Positions 6,881 to 15,677 of a stretch of 64,000 bases of DNA are shown in pieces. A program made the translations under genes and the position numbers. Source of the DNA: G965202915 sp965205955 (GTDB lineage: Bacteria > Pseudomonadota > Gammaproteobacteria > Eutrophobiales > Eutrophobiaceae); NCBI GenBank assembly GCA_965205955.1, contig OZ242192.1, forward strand, positions 496,001 through 560,000, read 5' to 3'. The notes under the pieces were generated by a model. The model made no database searches and had not been told where the DNA came from. It saw only the letters and a list, made by a program, of their open reading frames with translations. Positions within the stretch are counted from its first letter, which is position 1. The number at the start of each line of letters is the position of its first letter.

Positions 6881-9800
6881 TTCAAACTATCAACCAACTG
6901 TACGGTTCTAAATGCTTTTTTCATTTCTGTGTTGTATTGCTTCCCCTTGTAGAAAACTATAGCGCCTTGCTTTTTCGGTCTTATTTTTTCTTGAAAAAAC
7001 TCATCACGAATATCCTGGGGAGATTTCTCGGGCTGTTCTGGCCTGGTCTTCGTCGCTTTCTTAGCTTCTTGCTTTCTGAAACCATGTTGACATATTTTTT
7101 CTTCCATAAATTCAGCATTCTCAATTTTATAACCGTCTCTTGCCAACTTTATCGCTATGCTTGGAGCCGTAGAGTCATCTATCCGATACCAGAGCTGTTC
7201 AATTTCATCTGGCAGAGTGTATTTATCTTTGTCAACCATATACCAGACAATAGGATTTATGGTCTCTCCAAGTTCATACTCGTCATGCGATAATTTAACA
7301 AAATTGCTTGATTCCGCCCATTGTGCTAGCTTAATTCCCAGAGACCCATCTTCTTTTCTTATAGGCACATTTGGCTTGTTATCTGTTTTCCTGGAGTCTG
7401 AATCATTCATAATTTGGTAGATATAACCACCAGACCACGATTTTCTCCTTAACATTAGTTTTCCCTGTCCTGTCAAAACTGGCAGAGAAAAGACTTTTCT
7501 CGTTTTTTGATGAGCGCCACTCGTATGCGGCTTGAAATAAAAACGCAAAAATCTGCTAAATGACAAACCTTGATTTTCTTGTTCATTCCACCTATCAAAG
7601 CAGGTTTGCCACTGCTTTTGCACTGGCAATGTTATGCTTTGATTATCAACTGTCAGTATGAAGTTTTTTTGAGGATTATTGAGCACATCGGATAAATCTT
7701 CAGGTTTAGTAATTGCTACCTTTTCTGTTTTGTATCCCAAAGTCTTATAGACAAATGCATTGCCTTGAAATTGTTTTCCAGTCTTTGTGTTGTAGTGTTC
7801 TTTCCAGTATTCATGTAGTTTAATCTTGTTGATTGTCAAGTAACAATAAGTATTTGTTTGCAATTGTTCGACAAAGTATTGAATCGTTTGCATTCCAGCA
7901 AACAAGTCATTTAGATTGGCATATTGCTTGCCAACCAATTCCTGAGTCTCATTACATAGAGGGAGTATATGAATAAGATTTTCCAATACTTTGCTATGTT
8001 TCGCCCTCGTATCCGTCTTTAACTCTACGCTGTCTTGCCAATTAAAACCAACCTTGACAATTACTGAATTGTCTTCACATTTTAACAAAACAGGAACATA
8101 ATGATCGGCGTAAAAAGTGTCGCGTGTAAAAGAACGATGAGCAGAAAAGATTTCACTTGGGGTTTTTCTGCTTAATTCATGTGTTTCAAACTCATCGTCC
8201 GGCACTTGAATATATTTCAACATACCATCGTAGATTTCACCTGTTTCCACATCATAGGGTTCCTTTCTAATTTTGTTGTCAATTTGAAGTTTTAACCCGC
8301 CTTCCTTGCGATGTGCGTCCGCAACAATGACGAATGCCAGTTGAGCATCAAGCAAATGAGAATATGCCTGCTGCTTTATGTCTCGGCTTTTAGCGTATAC
8401 GGCAATTTCAGGATTGTCCTCTTCATACAGTTTGCGCAAGTCGCTAATTCCATCGCCACGAGTGCTGAATTGTGCCTCCACCCCGTAGTAGTCAAAAGAT
8501 AGCAAGCCTTCTCTACCGATATGTTTGGCTTTTTTATACAGAGTGTTTGCTAATACTTCCGCAAAGTAGCGTTGAGTGCCGTTTACCAGGGCTCGATTTT
8601 TATTGTTTATGGTGTTGATGACTTTATCTCGCAAAGGATTTCCAACCAGAAACAGAGCATGGCGGAAAGCTGTTTGATGCTCAGGTTCAAGGTTGATGAA
8701 GCTATGATACTTGCCAAACCTGAATTTCTCACCGGAACCATCTCCAATTTGCTTAATAATCCACTCTTGTATTTTTCCATCATCAGTTGTTCCAAACACA
8801 GACTGCTTGTATTTTTCTTTCAAATTCTTCAGCGAATACTCAAATTTTCCTTTATCATTATTGCCTTTCACACTTGCATAGATCAAGTTTGTTTCATCAT
8901 TCAGTGTTCCCCATTTGGAAGAGCGAGGGATAATATGGTCAATTTGTCCTTGACCATCTAGCTTGGTACCGGTATAGGGACAAGTATCTTGATTCGCACT
9001 TTTGATGCGTTCTTCTTTGTCTGTCAATAGATCAGACTGTTGATGCTTCTTATCTTTATCAGTAAGCCTTCTTCCTTTAAGGGTTTTCAAATCAGGCTCA
9101 AACTCAAACCGATTGGATTCAGTAATTATCGGGACACAAACCTTGTTATTCGTCTCAAGTTCCCCTTTAATTTTTTGCCATTTATCATTGGCAATAGCAC
9201 TGCCGACAATGCGAGCTATACGTTTAACCGCACCATCAATGATGCGAGTAGGAATAGCAGGCAAGCGCTGGGCTTTTGCTGTTGTACCTTGGCCATCCAT
9301 TGTAAGAACCATTTGCATCCGGTGAGCATTATCAGTGCTACACACAGCACAGGTATTGGCATTGCCATTGCGTTCTTTGAAAACAATATTGTTGATTTGT
9401 GCGAGCAAATAGACTGCCGTTGCAGGATTTTTTTTCAGCTCTTTTTCCCACTCCTCTTGTCTTGAATTGTCATATATAAATTTAGCGATATTCAAACATA
9501 ATGTTTGCGCCCTTACACAGAAATTATGGAGTTTGGGCGCATCATTCACTTTTGAGCTTTTATTGTGAACAAATACATTTTGAATATCTAACTTGAGCTG
9601 CCCTCGACGCTCTTTTTGCTCGTTTGCAGCTCGGTCGCAATTTGCTTTCAATCTGTCAATACCGTTCAGCCAGGTGAACAGCTTGTCATCTATGGTTTTT
9701 CCTTCTCGTTGTTCGGCAATTTTCTCCAAACTCTTAGACGAAACCTGCAACAATCCCGCCAAATCCCCCAACATCTGGTAGCGCTTTTGGCGAGGTTTAT

Positions 9801-11904
9801 GATTGCAGTAAGTAAGCAGGTGGTTTTCATCATCAAAGCGACCTGTGGTTTCGTAGCCACGGCCTTTAACTAAACGGTATTCGGGATGAATGTAGATTCT
9901 GCCGTCTCTGGCACGTTGACGCTGCTTGTAGTATTTACAAACCAGATGAAGAAAAGTGCCCTCTTCAAATAGAGGTTTGCTTTTTGCATAATTTCTTATG
10001 GTATTCAATTCCTTCGGCAACCTGCTATTCTCAGGCACCCCGCTATTGTTAATCGCTTTTTCCAATTTTTTCTTTGAATCTTTTTTCTCTTCATCGGTGG
10101 ATTGCGATTGCTTATACTTTTTAGCATGGCTGTAAATTTCATTAAGATTAAGCGGGTCTTCGGCTTTTACACGGTCAAGGATGAATTGCAGGACGCGGGC
10201 ATCCAACTCAACCATGCTCCTGCGACCTGAATCTTTAAGCAAGCTACCTTTGTAGTCTTTGTCTTCGCTGAAATATATTTTCCCTTTGCCGCTTTTCAAT
10301 TCTTTGATTTTTCCCTTATAATCGCCGAGATAATCTTTAACAGGCTGTAGGCTTTTCAGTTCTTGAAGCCAACTCTGCCATTTTGGATATTTACTTTTCA
10401 AAAAGCCGGCATTGAGAATCAAACTCTGGCATTTCGGTGGACGACGGTTGTTATTGTCCTGATACGGTGGAATTGTCAAAAAAGGATTAGTTTTCACCCA
10501 AAAATCAACAACCTTTAGCGGCTCTTTCTTTTGTTTTTCATTTATTTGATGATTTCCTTGAATATCTCTAAATTGAGTCCATTGCTCACAGAGTTTTTTG
10601 TAATCACCTTTTTTATTTTCAGCTTTATCTTTGTCTTTTTCACCCACCCGCCATTCGCTCAGTATCCAGCGTTCAAATAGCTTGGCAATTTCTTGCTCGC
10701 TCCATTGGTCACCTTCTTTGTTTTCTTTGGTTATTTTGTGTTTCTTGTCATTGAAATACTTGCGAAGTGGCTTGAGTTCCAAATTGCTGATGTGTCCGAT
10801 GAGGTTGTGCAGACTGCCAACTGTCAGCCCTTTAGATTGGATCTCTTTTGATTGTAATTTTTCACAAAACTTTTTCAGATAACCGTGTTTGTGATTCTCA
10901 TTTGTTAAAACCGCCTCTACTTCTTCAAAATACTTACTTCGGTGGCGTCCTCCTGACTCAAGTTCATTCAGCATATTGCCAAGGGCAAAAGTGAGGTGGT
11001 GAAGGTGGGTTTTTACATTCGGAACTCCATCTTTATAAAAATTCTCCTTTTCCTTTTCCATATCAAATTTTTCAGCATCGAAAGTCCAAACTAATTCTTT
11101 TATTTTCTTTTCTTCTACAAAATCCGGCAGGCTTTTCAGAATCTTTTTCGCTGTTTCTGGTTCTTGTTTATTCAAATATTCAACCATATCAATAGTGTTC
11201 TCAGGAATAGCGGGCAATCCCTGCATTCCTTTTTCCGCCCAATTTTCTAACACCCATCTGGCCAACTTCGATAAATTGGCTCTCTTTCCCTCTTCGGGAA
11301 TATTCTCACCTCCTACTCGCGTGGAGCAATACTCATGAAGTTTTTTTGTTTTAGAGATAATGAAAAGTTTTCTACGAATTTCTTTAGGCTCCCGATTGAT
11401 GGCTTCAAACATAGGCTTGACTTTTTCCACACCTTCATTCGCCCACTCATTCAGAACACTGTCAAAGTCATAATCACCGTTGTCATTCTGTTCAATCTTC
11501 AACTCACTGGGAAGTTCATCAAAGGCTTCTTTGGGAAACTGGCTTAATATGTCAGAATCATACTCTTCCGTTAAAAAACTGAATCCCCGCCGATTCATCA
11601 AAAAACTGATGGTCTGCTGAATATCCTCGTCCCACTTCAACCCAAAATGTTTCCCCCAAATGAGTTTGAACAGGCGCTTTGCCATCTGCCTGCGGTCAAA
11701 CCCGCGCCTCTGATGCCGTTTGGCGGTGCGATTCGCCATTAAGTAGGTGTAATTTTTGCTGTCCAGTTGATAGACCTTGCCCGCTTTTGCTCCCTTATCC
11801 TTAAAAACATCCAGCGGGCTATCCGCCGGATAATGAGCAAAATATACGCCGGTGTTCTTGGCGCCGAGATCAATAGAGATTGGACTGATAATGCGTTTGT
11901 TCAT
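6877..11904 (-). CDS. cas9: Cas9 endonuclease, type II-B (F. novicida Cas9-like, 1675 aa)
   Basis: RNA-guided double-strand DNA endonuclease. Resemblance to F. novicida Cas9 (1629 aa) runs along the whole length. RuvC-I has D12 in SIDLGAKNTG; the Arg-rich bridge helix is NRTAKRHQRRGFDRR (~57-71). REC motifs ASGGRHRSxYF-like and LSNLELKPLRKYFNDK are conserved, as is FLHLVCKYYKQRQRARDGR. RuvC-II has E929 (PIITESN); HNH has H990 in QIDHIIPRSS; RuvC-III has H1183 and D1186 in YSHLLDAQLAF. The C-terminal PAM-interacting part keeps YIYQIMNDSDSR (R1505 at its end). CxxC pairs NTCAVCSxDNAHR are also kept. All catalytic residues are intact. First gene of the operon. Confidence 0.98.
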   Translation of the reverse strand: MNKRIISPISIDLGAKNTGVYFAHYPADSPLDVFKDKGAKAGKVYQLDSKNYTYLMANRTAKRHQRRGFDRRQMAKRLFKLIWGKHFGLKWDEDIQQTISFLMNRRGFSFLTEEYDSDILSQFPKEAFDELPSELKIEQNDNGDYDFDSVLNEWANEGVEKVKPMFEAINREPKEIRRKLFIISKTKKLHEYCSTRVGGENIPEEGKRANLSKLARWVLENWAEKGMQGLPAIPENTIDMVEYLNKQEPETAKKILKSLPDFVEEKKIKELVWTFDAEKFDMEKEKENFYKDGVPNVKTHLHHLTFALGNMLNELESGGRHRSKYFEEVEAVLTNENHKHGYLKKFCEKLQSKEIQSKGLTVGSLHNLIGHISNLELKPLRKYFNDKKHKITKENKEGDQWSEQEIAKLFERWILSEWRVGEKDKDKAENKKGDYKKLCEQWTQFRDIQGNHQINEKQKKEPLKVVDFWVKTNPFLTIPPYQDNNNRRPPKCQSLILNAGFLKSKYPKWQSWLQELKSLQPVKDYLGDYKGKIKELKSGKGKIYFSEDKDYKGSLLKDSGRRSMVELDARVLQFILDRVKAEDPLNLNEIYSHAKKYKQSQSTDEEKKDSKKKLEKAINNSGVPENSRLPKELNTIRNYAKSKPLFEEGTFLHLVCKYYKQRQRARDGRIYIHPEYRLVKGRGYETTGRFDDENHLLTYCNHKPRQKRYQMLGDLAGLLQVSSKSLEKIAEQREGKTIDDKLFTWLNGIDRLKANCDRAANEQKERRGQLKLDIQNVFVHNKSSKVNDAPKLHNFCVRAQTLCLNIAKFIYDNSRQEEWEKELKKNPATAVYLLAQINNIVFKERNGNANTCAVCSTDNAHRMQMVLTMDGQGTTAKAQRLPAIPTRIIDGAVKRIARIVGSAIANDKWQKIKGELETNNKVCVPIITESNRFEFEPDLKTLKGRRLTDKDKKHQQSDLLTDKEERIKSANQDTCPYTGTKLDGQGQIDHIIPRSSKWGTLNDETNLIYASVKGNNDKGKFEYSLKNLKEKYKQSVFGTTDDGKIQEWIIKQIGDGSGEKFRFGKYHSFINLEPEHQTAFRHALFLVGNPLRDKVINTINNKNRALVNGTQRYFAEVLANTLYKKAKHIGREGLLSFDYYGVEAQFSTRGDGISDLRKLYEEDNPEIAVYAKSRDIKQQAYSHLLDAQLAFVIVADAHRKEGGLKLQIDNKIRKEPYDVETGEIYDGMLKYIQVPDDEFETHELSRKTPSEIFSAHRSFTRDTFYADHYVPVLLKCEDNSVIVKVGFNWQDSVELKTDTRAKHSKVLENLIHILPLCNETQELVGKQYANLNDLFAGMQTIQYFVEQLQTNTYCYLTINKIKLHEYWKEHYNTKTGKQFQGNAFVYKTLGYKTEKVAITKPEDLSDVLNNPQKNFILTVDNQSITLPVQKQWQTCFDRWNEQENQGLSFSRFLRFYFKPHTSGAHQKTRKVFSLPVLTGQGKLMLRRKSWSGGYIYQIMNDSDSRKTDNKPNVPIRKEDGSLGIKLAQWAESSNFVKLSHDEYELGETINPIVWYMVDKDKYTLPDEIEQLWYRIDDSTAPSIAIKLARDGYKIENAEFMEEKICQHGFRKQEAKKATKTRPEQPEKSPQDIRDEFFQEKIRPKKQGAIVFYKGKQYNTEMKKAFRTVQLVDSLK

Positions 11905-11948
11905 GCGAATATGCCTGATTTCTTATATGGCTGGCTGGAAGAAAAAAT

Positions 11949-11954
11949 ATTATA
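11949..11954 (-). promoter_or_regulatory. Predicted -10 box of the cas operon
   Basis: Perfect TATAAT on the minus strand, 45 bp upstream of the cas9 ATG, in an AT-rich spacer. TTGATT-like hexamers lie 15 and 19 bp further up, neither at ideal spacing. The gene upstream, hemF, points the same way, so some read-through from it is possible. Confidence 0.45.
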
Positions 11955-12029
11955 GGAACTTTAAATAAAAATCAATCAAAGGAATAGTACAGATTAGGCA
12001 GAATATAACGGCACCATTTAACAACCCAC

Positions 12030-12935
12030 TCAATCCGCCCAGTCACCGGGTTTTAAGTACACATCATACAACTCGGCCTCCGGCGTTCCCGGCGCAGGCT
12101 GCCAGTCATAGCGCCAGTGGACTTCCGGTGGCAGGGACATCAGGATCGACTCGATCCGCCCCTCCGACTGCAAGCCAAATAAGGTTCCCCGGTCATACAC
12201 CAGATTGAATTCGGCATAGCGGCCGCGCCGGTAGCATTGAAAATCGCGCTCCCGCCGCCCCCAGCGCAGATCCTTGCGCCGTTTTACTATCGGGATATAG
12301 GCATCCAGAAAATGATTGCCGACACTCTGCATAAAGGCGAAACAGCGCTCAAACCCCCATTCATTCAAATCATCGAAAAACAATCCTCCTATACCGCGCG
12401 GCTCTTTGCGGTGTTTGATATAAAAATAGGCGTCGCACCATTTCTTGTATTTGCCGTAGGTATCGTTGCCAAAATCCCGGCAGGTGTCCTTGGCGGTGTT
12501 GTGCCAATGCCGCACGTCTTCCTCGAAGGCATAGTACGGTGTCAGATCGAATCCCCCGCCGAACCACCATACCGGCTCTCCATTTTTTTTATCGGCGCTA
12601 AAAAATCGTATATTCATATGTGCGGTAGGTATATAAGGATTCAGAGGGTGTATCACCAAGGAATTGCCCAGCGCCCGGAAGCTGCTCCCGGATAGTTCGG
12701 GGCGCTGTGCGGTGGCGGCATCCGGCAGATTTTTTCCATGGACGTCGGAATAGTTAATGCCGGCGCGCTCGAATATCTTTCCGCCGTGCAGGATGCGGGT
12801 CTGCCCGCCGCCGCCCTCGGCCCTGTCCCATTTATCCTTGCGTAAATCCAGGGCGGCATCCAGTTGCAGCAGAGCTGCGGTAATCCGCTCCTGCAATTCA
12901 AGCAGGTACTTTTCGATGATAACGATGTCGATCAT
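12030..12935 (-). CDS. hemF: Oxygen-dependent coproporphyrinogen III oxidase
   Basis: Oxidatively decarboxylates coproporphyrinogen III to protoporphyrinogen IX in haem synthesis, using O2. Family signatures are AEGGGGQTRILHGG, HMNIRFF, WWFGGGFDLTPYY, RGIGGLFFDDLN and RRGRYAEFNLVYDRGT. ATG 12935 is preferred over an in-frame TTG at 12962 because it gives 301 aa, matching E. coli HemF (299). No strong Shine-Dalgarno is visible at either. It is divergent from hisB (starts about 75 bp apart). Presence of this form implies a life with oxygen, at least part of the time. Confidence 0.96.
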   Translation of the reverse strand: MIDIVIIEKYLLELQERITAALLQLDAALDLRKDKWDRAEGGGGQTRILHGGKIFERAGINYSDVHGKNLPDAATAQRPELSGSSFRALGNSLVIHPLNPYIPTAHMNIRFFSADKKNGEPVWWFGGGFDLTPYYAFEEDVRHWHNTAKDTCRDFGNDTYGKYKKWCDAYFYIKHRKEPRGIGGLFFDDLNEWGFERCFAFMQSVGNHFLDAYIPIVKRRKDLRWGRRERDFQCYRRGRYAEFNLVYDRGTLFGLQSEGRIESILMSLPPEVHWRYDWQPAPGTPEAELYDVYLKPGDWAD

Positions 12936-13009
12936 TTGAGCCGGCGGCCAATCAATTGGCAAATCAATGAAGTAGAGGGTATGCTGTTTTGTTTTTCCCG
13001 ATCCCTATT

Positions 13010-13600
13010 ATGACAAGTCGTACAGCGCGAATAAACCGCGAAACAAAAGAAACCCGGATTGAGGTGGAAATCAATCTCGATGGCCAGGGCAAGACCGAGC
13101 TGGATACCGGCATTCCATTCCTCGAACATATGCTCGATCAAGTTGCCCGGCACGGTATGCTGGATCTAAGGATACATGCCAGCGGCGATCTGAATATCGA
13201 TGCCCATCACACCGTGGAAGACATAGGCATTACCCTCGGCCAGTCCTTCGCAAAGGCGCTGGGCGATAAAAAGGGGATCCGCCGTTACGGACATGCCTAT
13301 GTGCCGTTGGACGAGGCGCTGTCGCGGGTGGTGCTTGACTGCTCCGGCAGGCCCAGCCTGGAGTATTTTGTCGAGTACCCCCGTGCCAGAATTGGAGAAT
13401 TTGACGTGGATCTGATTTCTGAATTTTTTCAGGGCTTTGTCAATCATGCAATGATCGGCCTGCAGATCGACAACATTCGCGGCAGAAACGCACACCATAT
13501 TGCCGAAACGATATACAAGGCCTTTGGCCGCGCACTGCGCGCCGCCGTGGAATACGATCCGCGCATGACCGGGGTGCCCTCTACCAAAGGCACACTGTAA
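13010..13600 (+). CDS. hisB: Imidazoleglycerol-phosphate dehydratase (monofunctional HisB)
   Basis: Sixth step of histidine synthesis, removing water from imidazoleglycerol phosphate to give imidazole-acetol phosphate. Metal-binding histidine motifs are visible: PFLEHMLDQ, DAHHTVEDIGI and GRNAHHIAET. GDKKGIRRYGHAYVPLDEALSR is typical. It lacks the N-terminal phosphatase of the enterobacterial fusion; 196 aa matches the 197 aa Pseudomonas form. The frame extends upstream to a TTG, but homology starts at ATG 13010 (MTSRTARI). hisH begins 5 nt after the stop. Confidence 0.97.
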   Translation: MTSRTARINRETKETRIEVEINLDGQGKTELDTGIPFLEHMLDQVARHGMLDLRIHASGDLNIDAHHTVEDIGITLGQSFAKALGDKKGIRRYGHAYVPLDEALSRVVLDCSGRPSLEYFVEYPRARIGEFDVDLISEFFQGFVNHAMIGLQIDNIRGRNAHHIAETIYKAFGRALRAAVEYDPRMTGVPSTKGTL

Positions 13601-13605
13601 CCGCA

Positions 13606-14250
13606 ATGTCCGGCATTGTTGTGCTTGATTACGGCACGAGTAATCTGCGCTCCGTCACCCGCGCATTGGAAGCCGTAGCCGATACCGCGCACACGGTTTC
13701 TGTCAGCGCCGAGCCGGATACCATCCTTGCCGCAGATAAAATTGTCTTTCCCGGACAAGGCGCCATCGGTCAATGTATGTCCAGTATCAGGGGGCAGGGC
13801 CTGGATGAAGTCATTCGCGAGTGTATAGTAAACAAGCCTTTCCTCGGTATATGCCTGGGCCTGCAATCGTTAATGGAGCATAGCGATGAGAATGGCGGCG
13901 TAAAAGGTCTGGGCATTCTGCCCGGGAACGTGTTCCGTTTTGCCGATGGCATTAAGGATGAGCATAATAATGCCTGCAAGGTCCCGTGTATAGGCTGGAA
14001 CCGCGTATACCAGGCGAAATCACACCCTCTCTGGGAAGGCATTGAAGACGGCAGCCGGTTTTATTTTGACCATAGTTATTATGTAAAGGCCGATCTCGAA
14101 TCCGATATTCTCGGCAACACCGATTATATCTGCCGGTATGCCTCGGCGCTTGGGCGTGATAATTTTTTCGCCGTGCAATTTCATCCGGAAAAAAGCCAGC
14201 GCCCCGGACTGACCCTGCTCAAGAATTTTATCGACTGGAGCGGAGTATAG
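13606..14250 (+). CDS. hisH: Imidazole glycerol phosphate synthase, glutamine amidotransferase subunit
   Basis: Class I glutaminase that makes ammonia for HisF in the IGP synthase complex. The nucleophile cysteine sits in FLGICLGLQSL; the His-Glu pair is in QFHPEKSQ. Oxyanion segment PGQGAIGQC and the DYGTSNLRS start are typical; 214 aa. It forms an operon with hisB. The usual next genes, hisA and hisF, are not here: the stop is followed by an intergenic repeat and oppositely oriented genes, so they must lie elsewhere. Confidence 0.96.
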   Translation: MSGIVVLDYGTSNLRSVTRALEAVADTAHTVSVSAEPDTILAADKIVFPGQGAIGQCMSSIRGQGLDEVIRECIVNKPFLGICLGLQSLMEHSDENGGVKGLGILPGNVFRFADGIKDEHNNACKVPCIGWNRVYQAKSHPLWEGIEDGSRFYFDHSYYVKADLESDILGNTDYICRYASALGRDNFFAVQFHPEKSQRPGLTLLKNFIDWSGV

Positions 14251-14362
14251 GCTGGTTTACGCTGCTTGTTCTGCAACCACGGCATGACTAGCCCGGATAT
14301 TGCATGAGCGCGGGAGAAATGCAGGATTTTGGTCGAAAGGTCCTGGGACCTGCCCCCGCCAT

Positions 14363-14565
14363 GCCTGCGAAAGATTTATCCCCTGACCTGAATAGGGGCA
14401 GAAATCCAGGCATCCTGAACCACTTCAAAGAATGGATTCCTGTTTGCGCAGGCATTGCAGTCCGGGTACATTTAGGCATGGGCAAGGCGCTGTTTGATTT
14501 TGGTGTACGTGCCTGAGCTTTATCAAACTTTACGGCTTTGCCCTCTTTATTGGGGCAATATCCGG
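14363..14565. repeat. Dispersed intergenic repeat, copy A
   Basis: About 200 bp, clearly related to 36878-37088. Both begin GCCTGCGAAAGATTTA and carry a small hairpin (CCCCT / AGGGG here). Both then share CGGGTACATTTAG, GTGCCTGA, TATCAAACTTTACGG and TTTGCCCTCTTTATTGG, and end CAATATCCGG. GGGCAAGG and CTTTGCCC can close a long stem. Both copies abut the 3' end of a minus-strand gene. The rest of the 14251-14567 gap shows no gene. Confidence 0.85.
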
Positions 14566-14567
14566 GT

Positions 14568-15014
14568 TTAGTTGCAGAGTTGTTGGATATAGTCCTGCGC
14601 TTTTTCAATCTCTGCCTGGCGTTCTTCTTCGGGGACTACACGGCGTGAGCCGTCGGCCTTTATTTCATTCACCCTCGGCCTCTGATAACTGGTCAACCGC
14701 TTTCTGGCGGAGGCGCATTTTTCGGCTTTGTCCGCCTGCTCCTGTGCCGATTCAGTGGCCTGCTTTTTTTCCTCAGTCTGCTGTTCGGCGGATCCCTGAG
14801 ATTGTTTCTGTTGCCCGTCAAGCCACTTTTGGGCGGCTTCGGTATCGACTGCGGGCGGCGCCTGGATCTTCTTCGATTCTACGTCGTCGGGGGGAGGGGA
14901 CGCGGTATAATGGGTGTTGCCTTCGGAATCGACCCATTTGTATATGGCCGCGCCAGCCATGGGCGAGGCCGCCGATAATGCGAGGATCAGCGCCGACAGT
15001 ATTTTTTTGTGCAT
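14568..15014 (-). CDS. DUF4124 domain periplasmic protein
   Basis: Signal peptide of about 22 residues (MHKKILSALILALSAASPMA, then GA), followed by the DUF4124 beta-hairpin signature AIYKWVDSEGNTHYTASPP at residues 22-41. The middle (~55-100) is a charged Gln/Glu/Lys-rich helix. The C-terminal part, CASARKRLTSY and EIEKAQDYIQQLC, has two Cys that could form a disulfide. Function of the family is unknown; it is common in gammaproteobacteria and exported. The start is ATG 15014. It is divergent from the exported glutaredoxin-like gene, which also carries a DUF4124-like N-terminus. Confidence 0.85.
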   Translation of the reverse strand: MHKKILSALILALSAASPMAGAAIYKWVDSEGNTHYTASPPPDDVESKKIQAPPAVDTEAAQKWLDGQQKQSQGSAEQQTEEKKQATESAQEQADKAEKCASARKRLTSYQRPRVNEIKADGSRRVVPEEERQAEIEKAQDYIQQLCN

Positions 15015-15156
15015 GATTTCTATCCGTTTATTGATAATTCATTTTACTGGTAAGGGAATTTTATTGTATTCTATATCGGAGCGCTTTGCATGGTTTTCAA
15101 AGACTTTGGTTATTCGATTGGCGTACCGCGCCGGTCTAAACTGGAAGGTGATGAGA

Positions 15157-15672
15157 ATGAATACTTTGACTAGAATTCTGTTTGTGGCATTGTTTGCCGT
15201 TTCCGCTTCGCCGGTCATGGCGGCGGTGAGTATCGTGGAATGTCAGGACGGACAGGGAGAGCGTTCGTTCCACAGTAAAAATTGTCCGCCGGGCACGACC
15301 AAGATAGGCAGTAAGAAAATCAGAACCGGGCGGAACGGCGGTGGCGCCGACAACAGCAATATCAGTGCGACGATCTACCTCAGCCCGGTCTGCGAGCCTT
15401 GTGAGGAAGTGCGCGAATTTCTGAATAATCGCAACATTTCCTTTTCGGAAAAAAACGTCGAGGGGGATCTGGAGATGCAGCAGGAATTAAAGGGTATTAG
15501 CGGCGGGGCACTAAATGTGCCGGTTACCGTTATCGGTGATACGGTAGTTACCGGCTACAATCGCGGCAAACTGAATGAGGCGCTGTCAGCGGCGGGGTAT
15601 GTCTCTCCCGATTCTGCGGAAAGCGTCCCAGGGAAAGATGCGCTCGAGGCAGCGCCGGCGGCGGAAAAATGA
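15157..15672 (+). CDS. Exported glutaredoxin-like protein with DUF4124-like N-terminus
   Basis: Signal peptide MNTLTRILFVALFAVSASPV-MA, then a short segment with three Cys (VECQDGQGERSFHSKNCPPG) resembling DUF4124. A glutaredoxin fold follows: strand ATIYLSPVCEPCEEV (CEPC in the active-site position), VPVTVIGDTVVTGYN with the cis-Pro, and GKLNEALSAAGY. It probably acts in periplasmic thiol exchange. ATG 15157 is chosen because GGAAGG lies 8 nt upstream; ATG 15151 is the alternative. The product is 171 aa and ends in an acidic/Ala tail. It converges on ispH, 5 bp away. Confidence 0.85.
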   Translation: MNTLTRILFVALFAVSASPVMAAVSIVECQDGQGERSFHSKNCPPGTTKIGSKKIRTGRNGGGADNSNISATIYLSPVCEPCEEVREFLNNRNISFSEKNVEGDLEMQQELKGISGGALNVPVTVIGDTVVTGYNRGKLNEALSAAGYVSPDSAESVPGKDALEAAPAAEK

Positions 15673-15677
15673 GCCGG

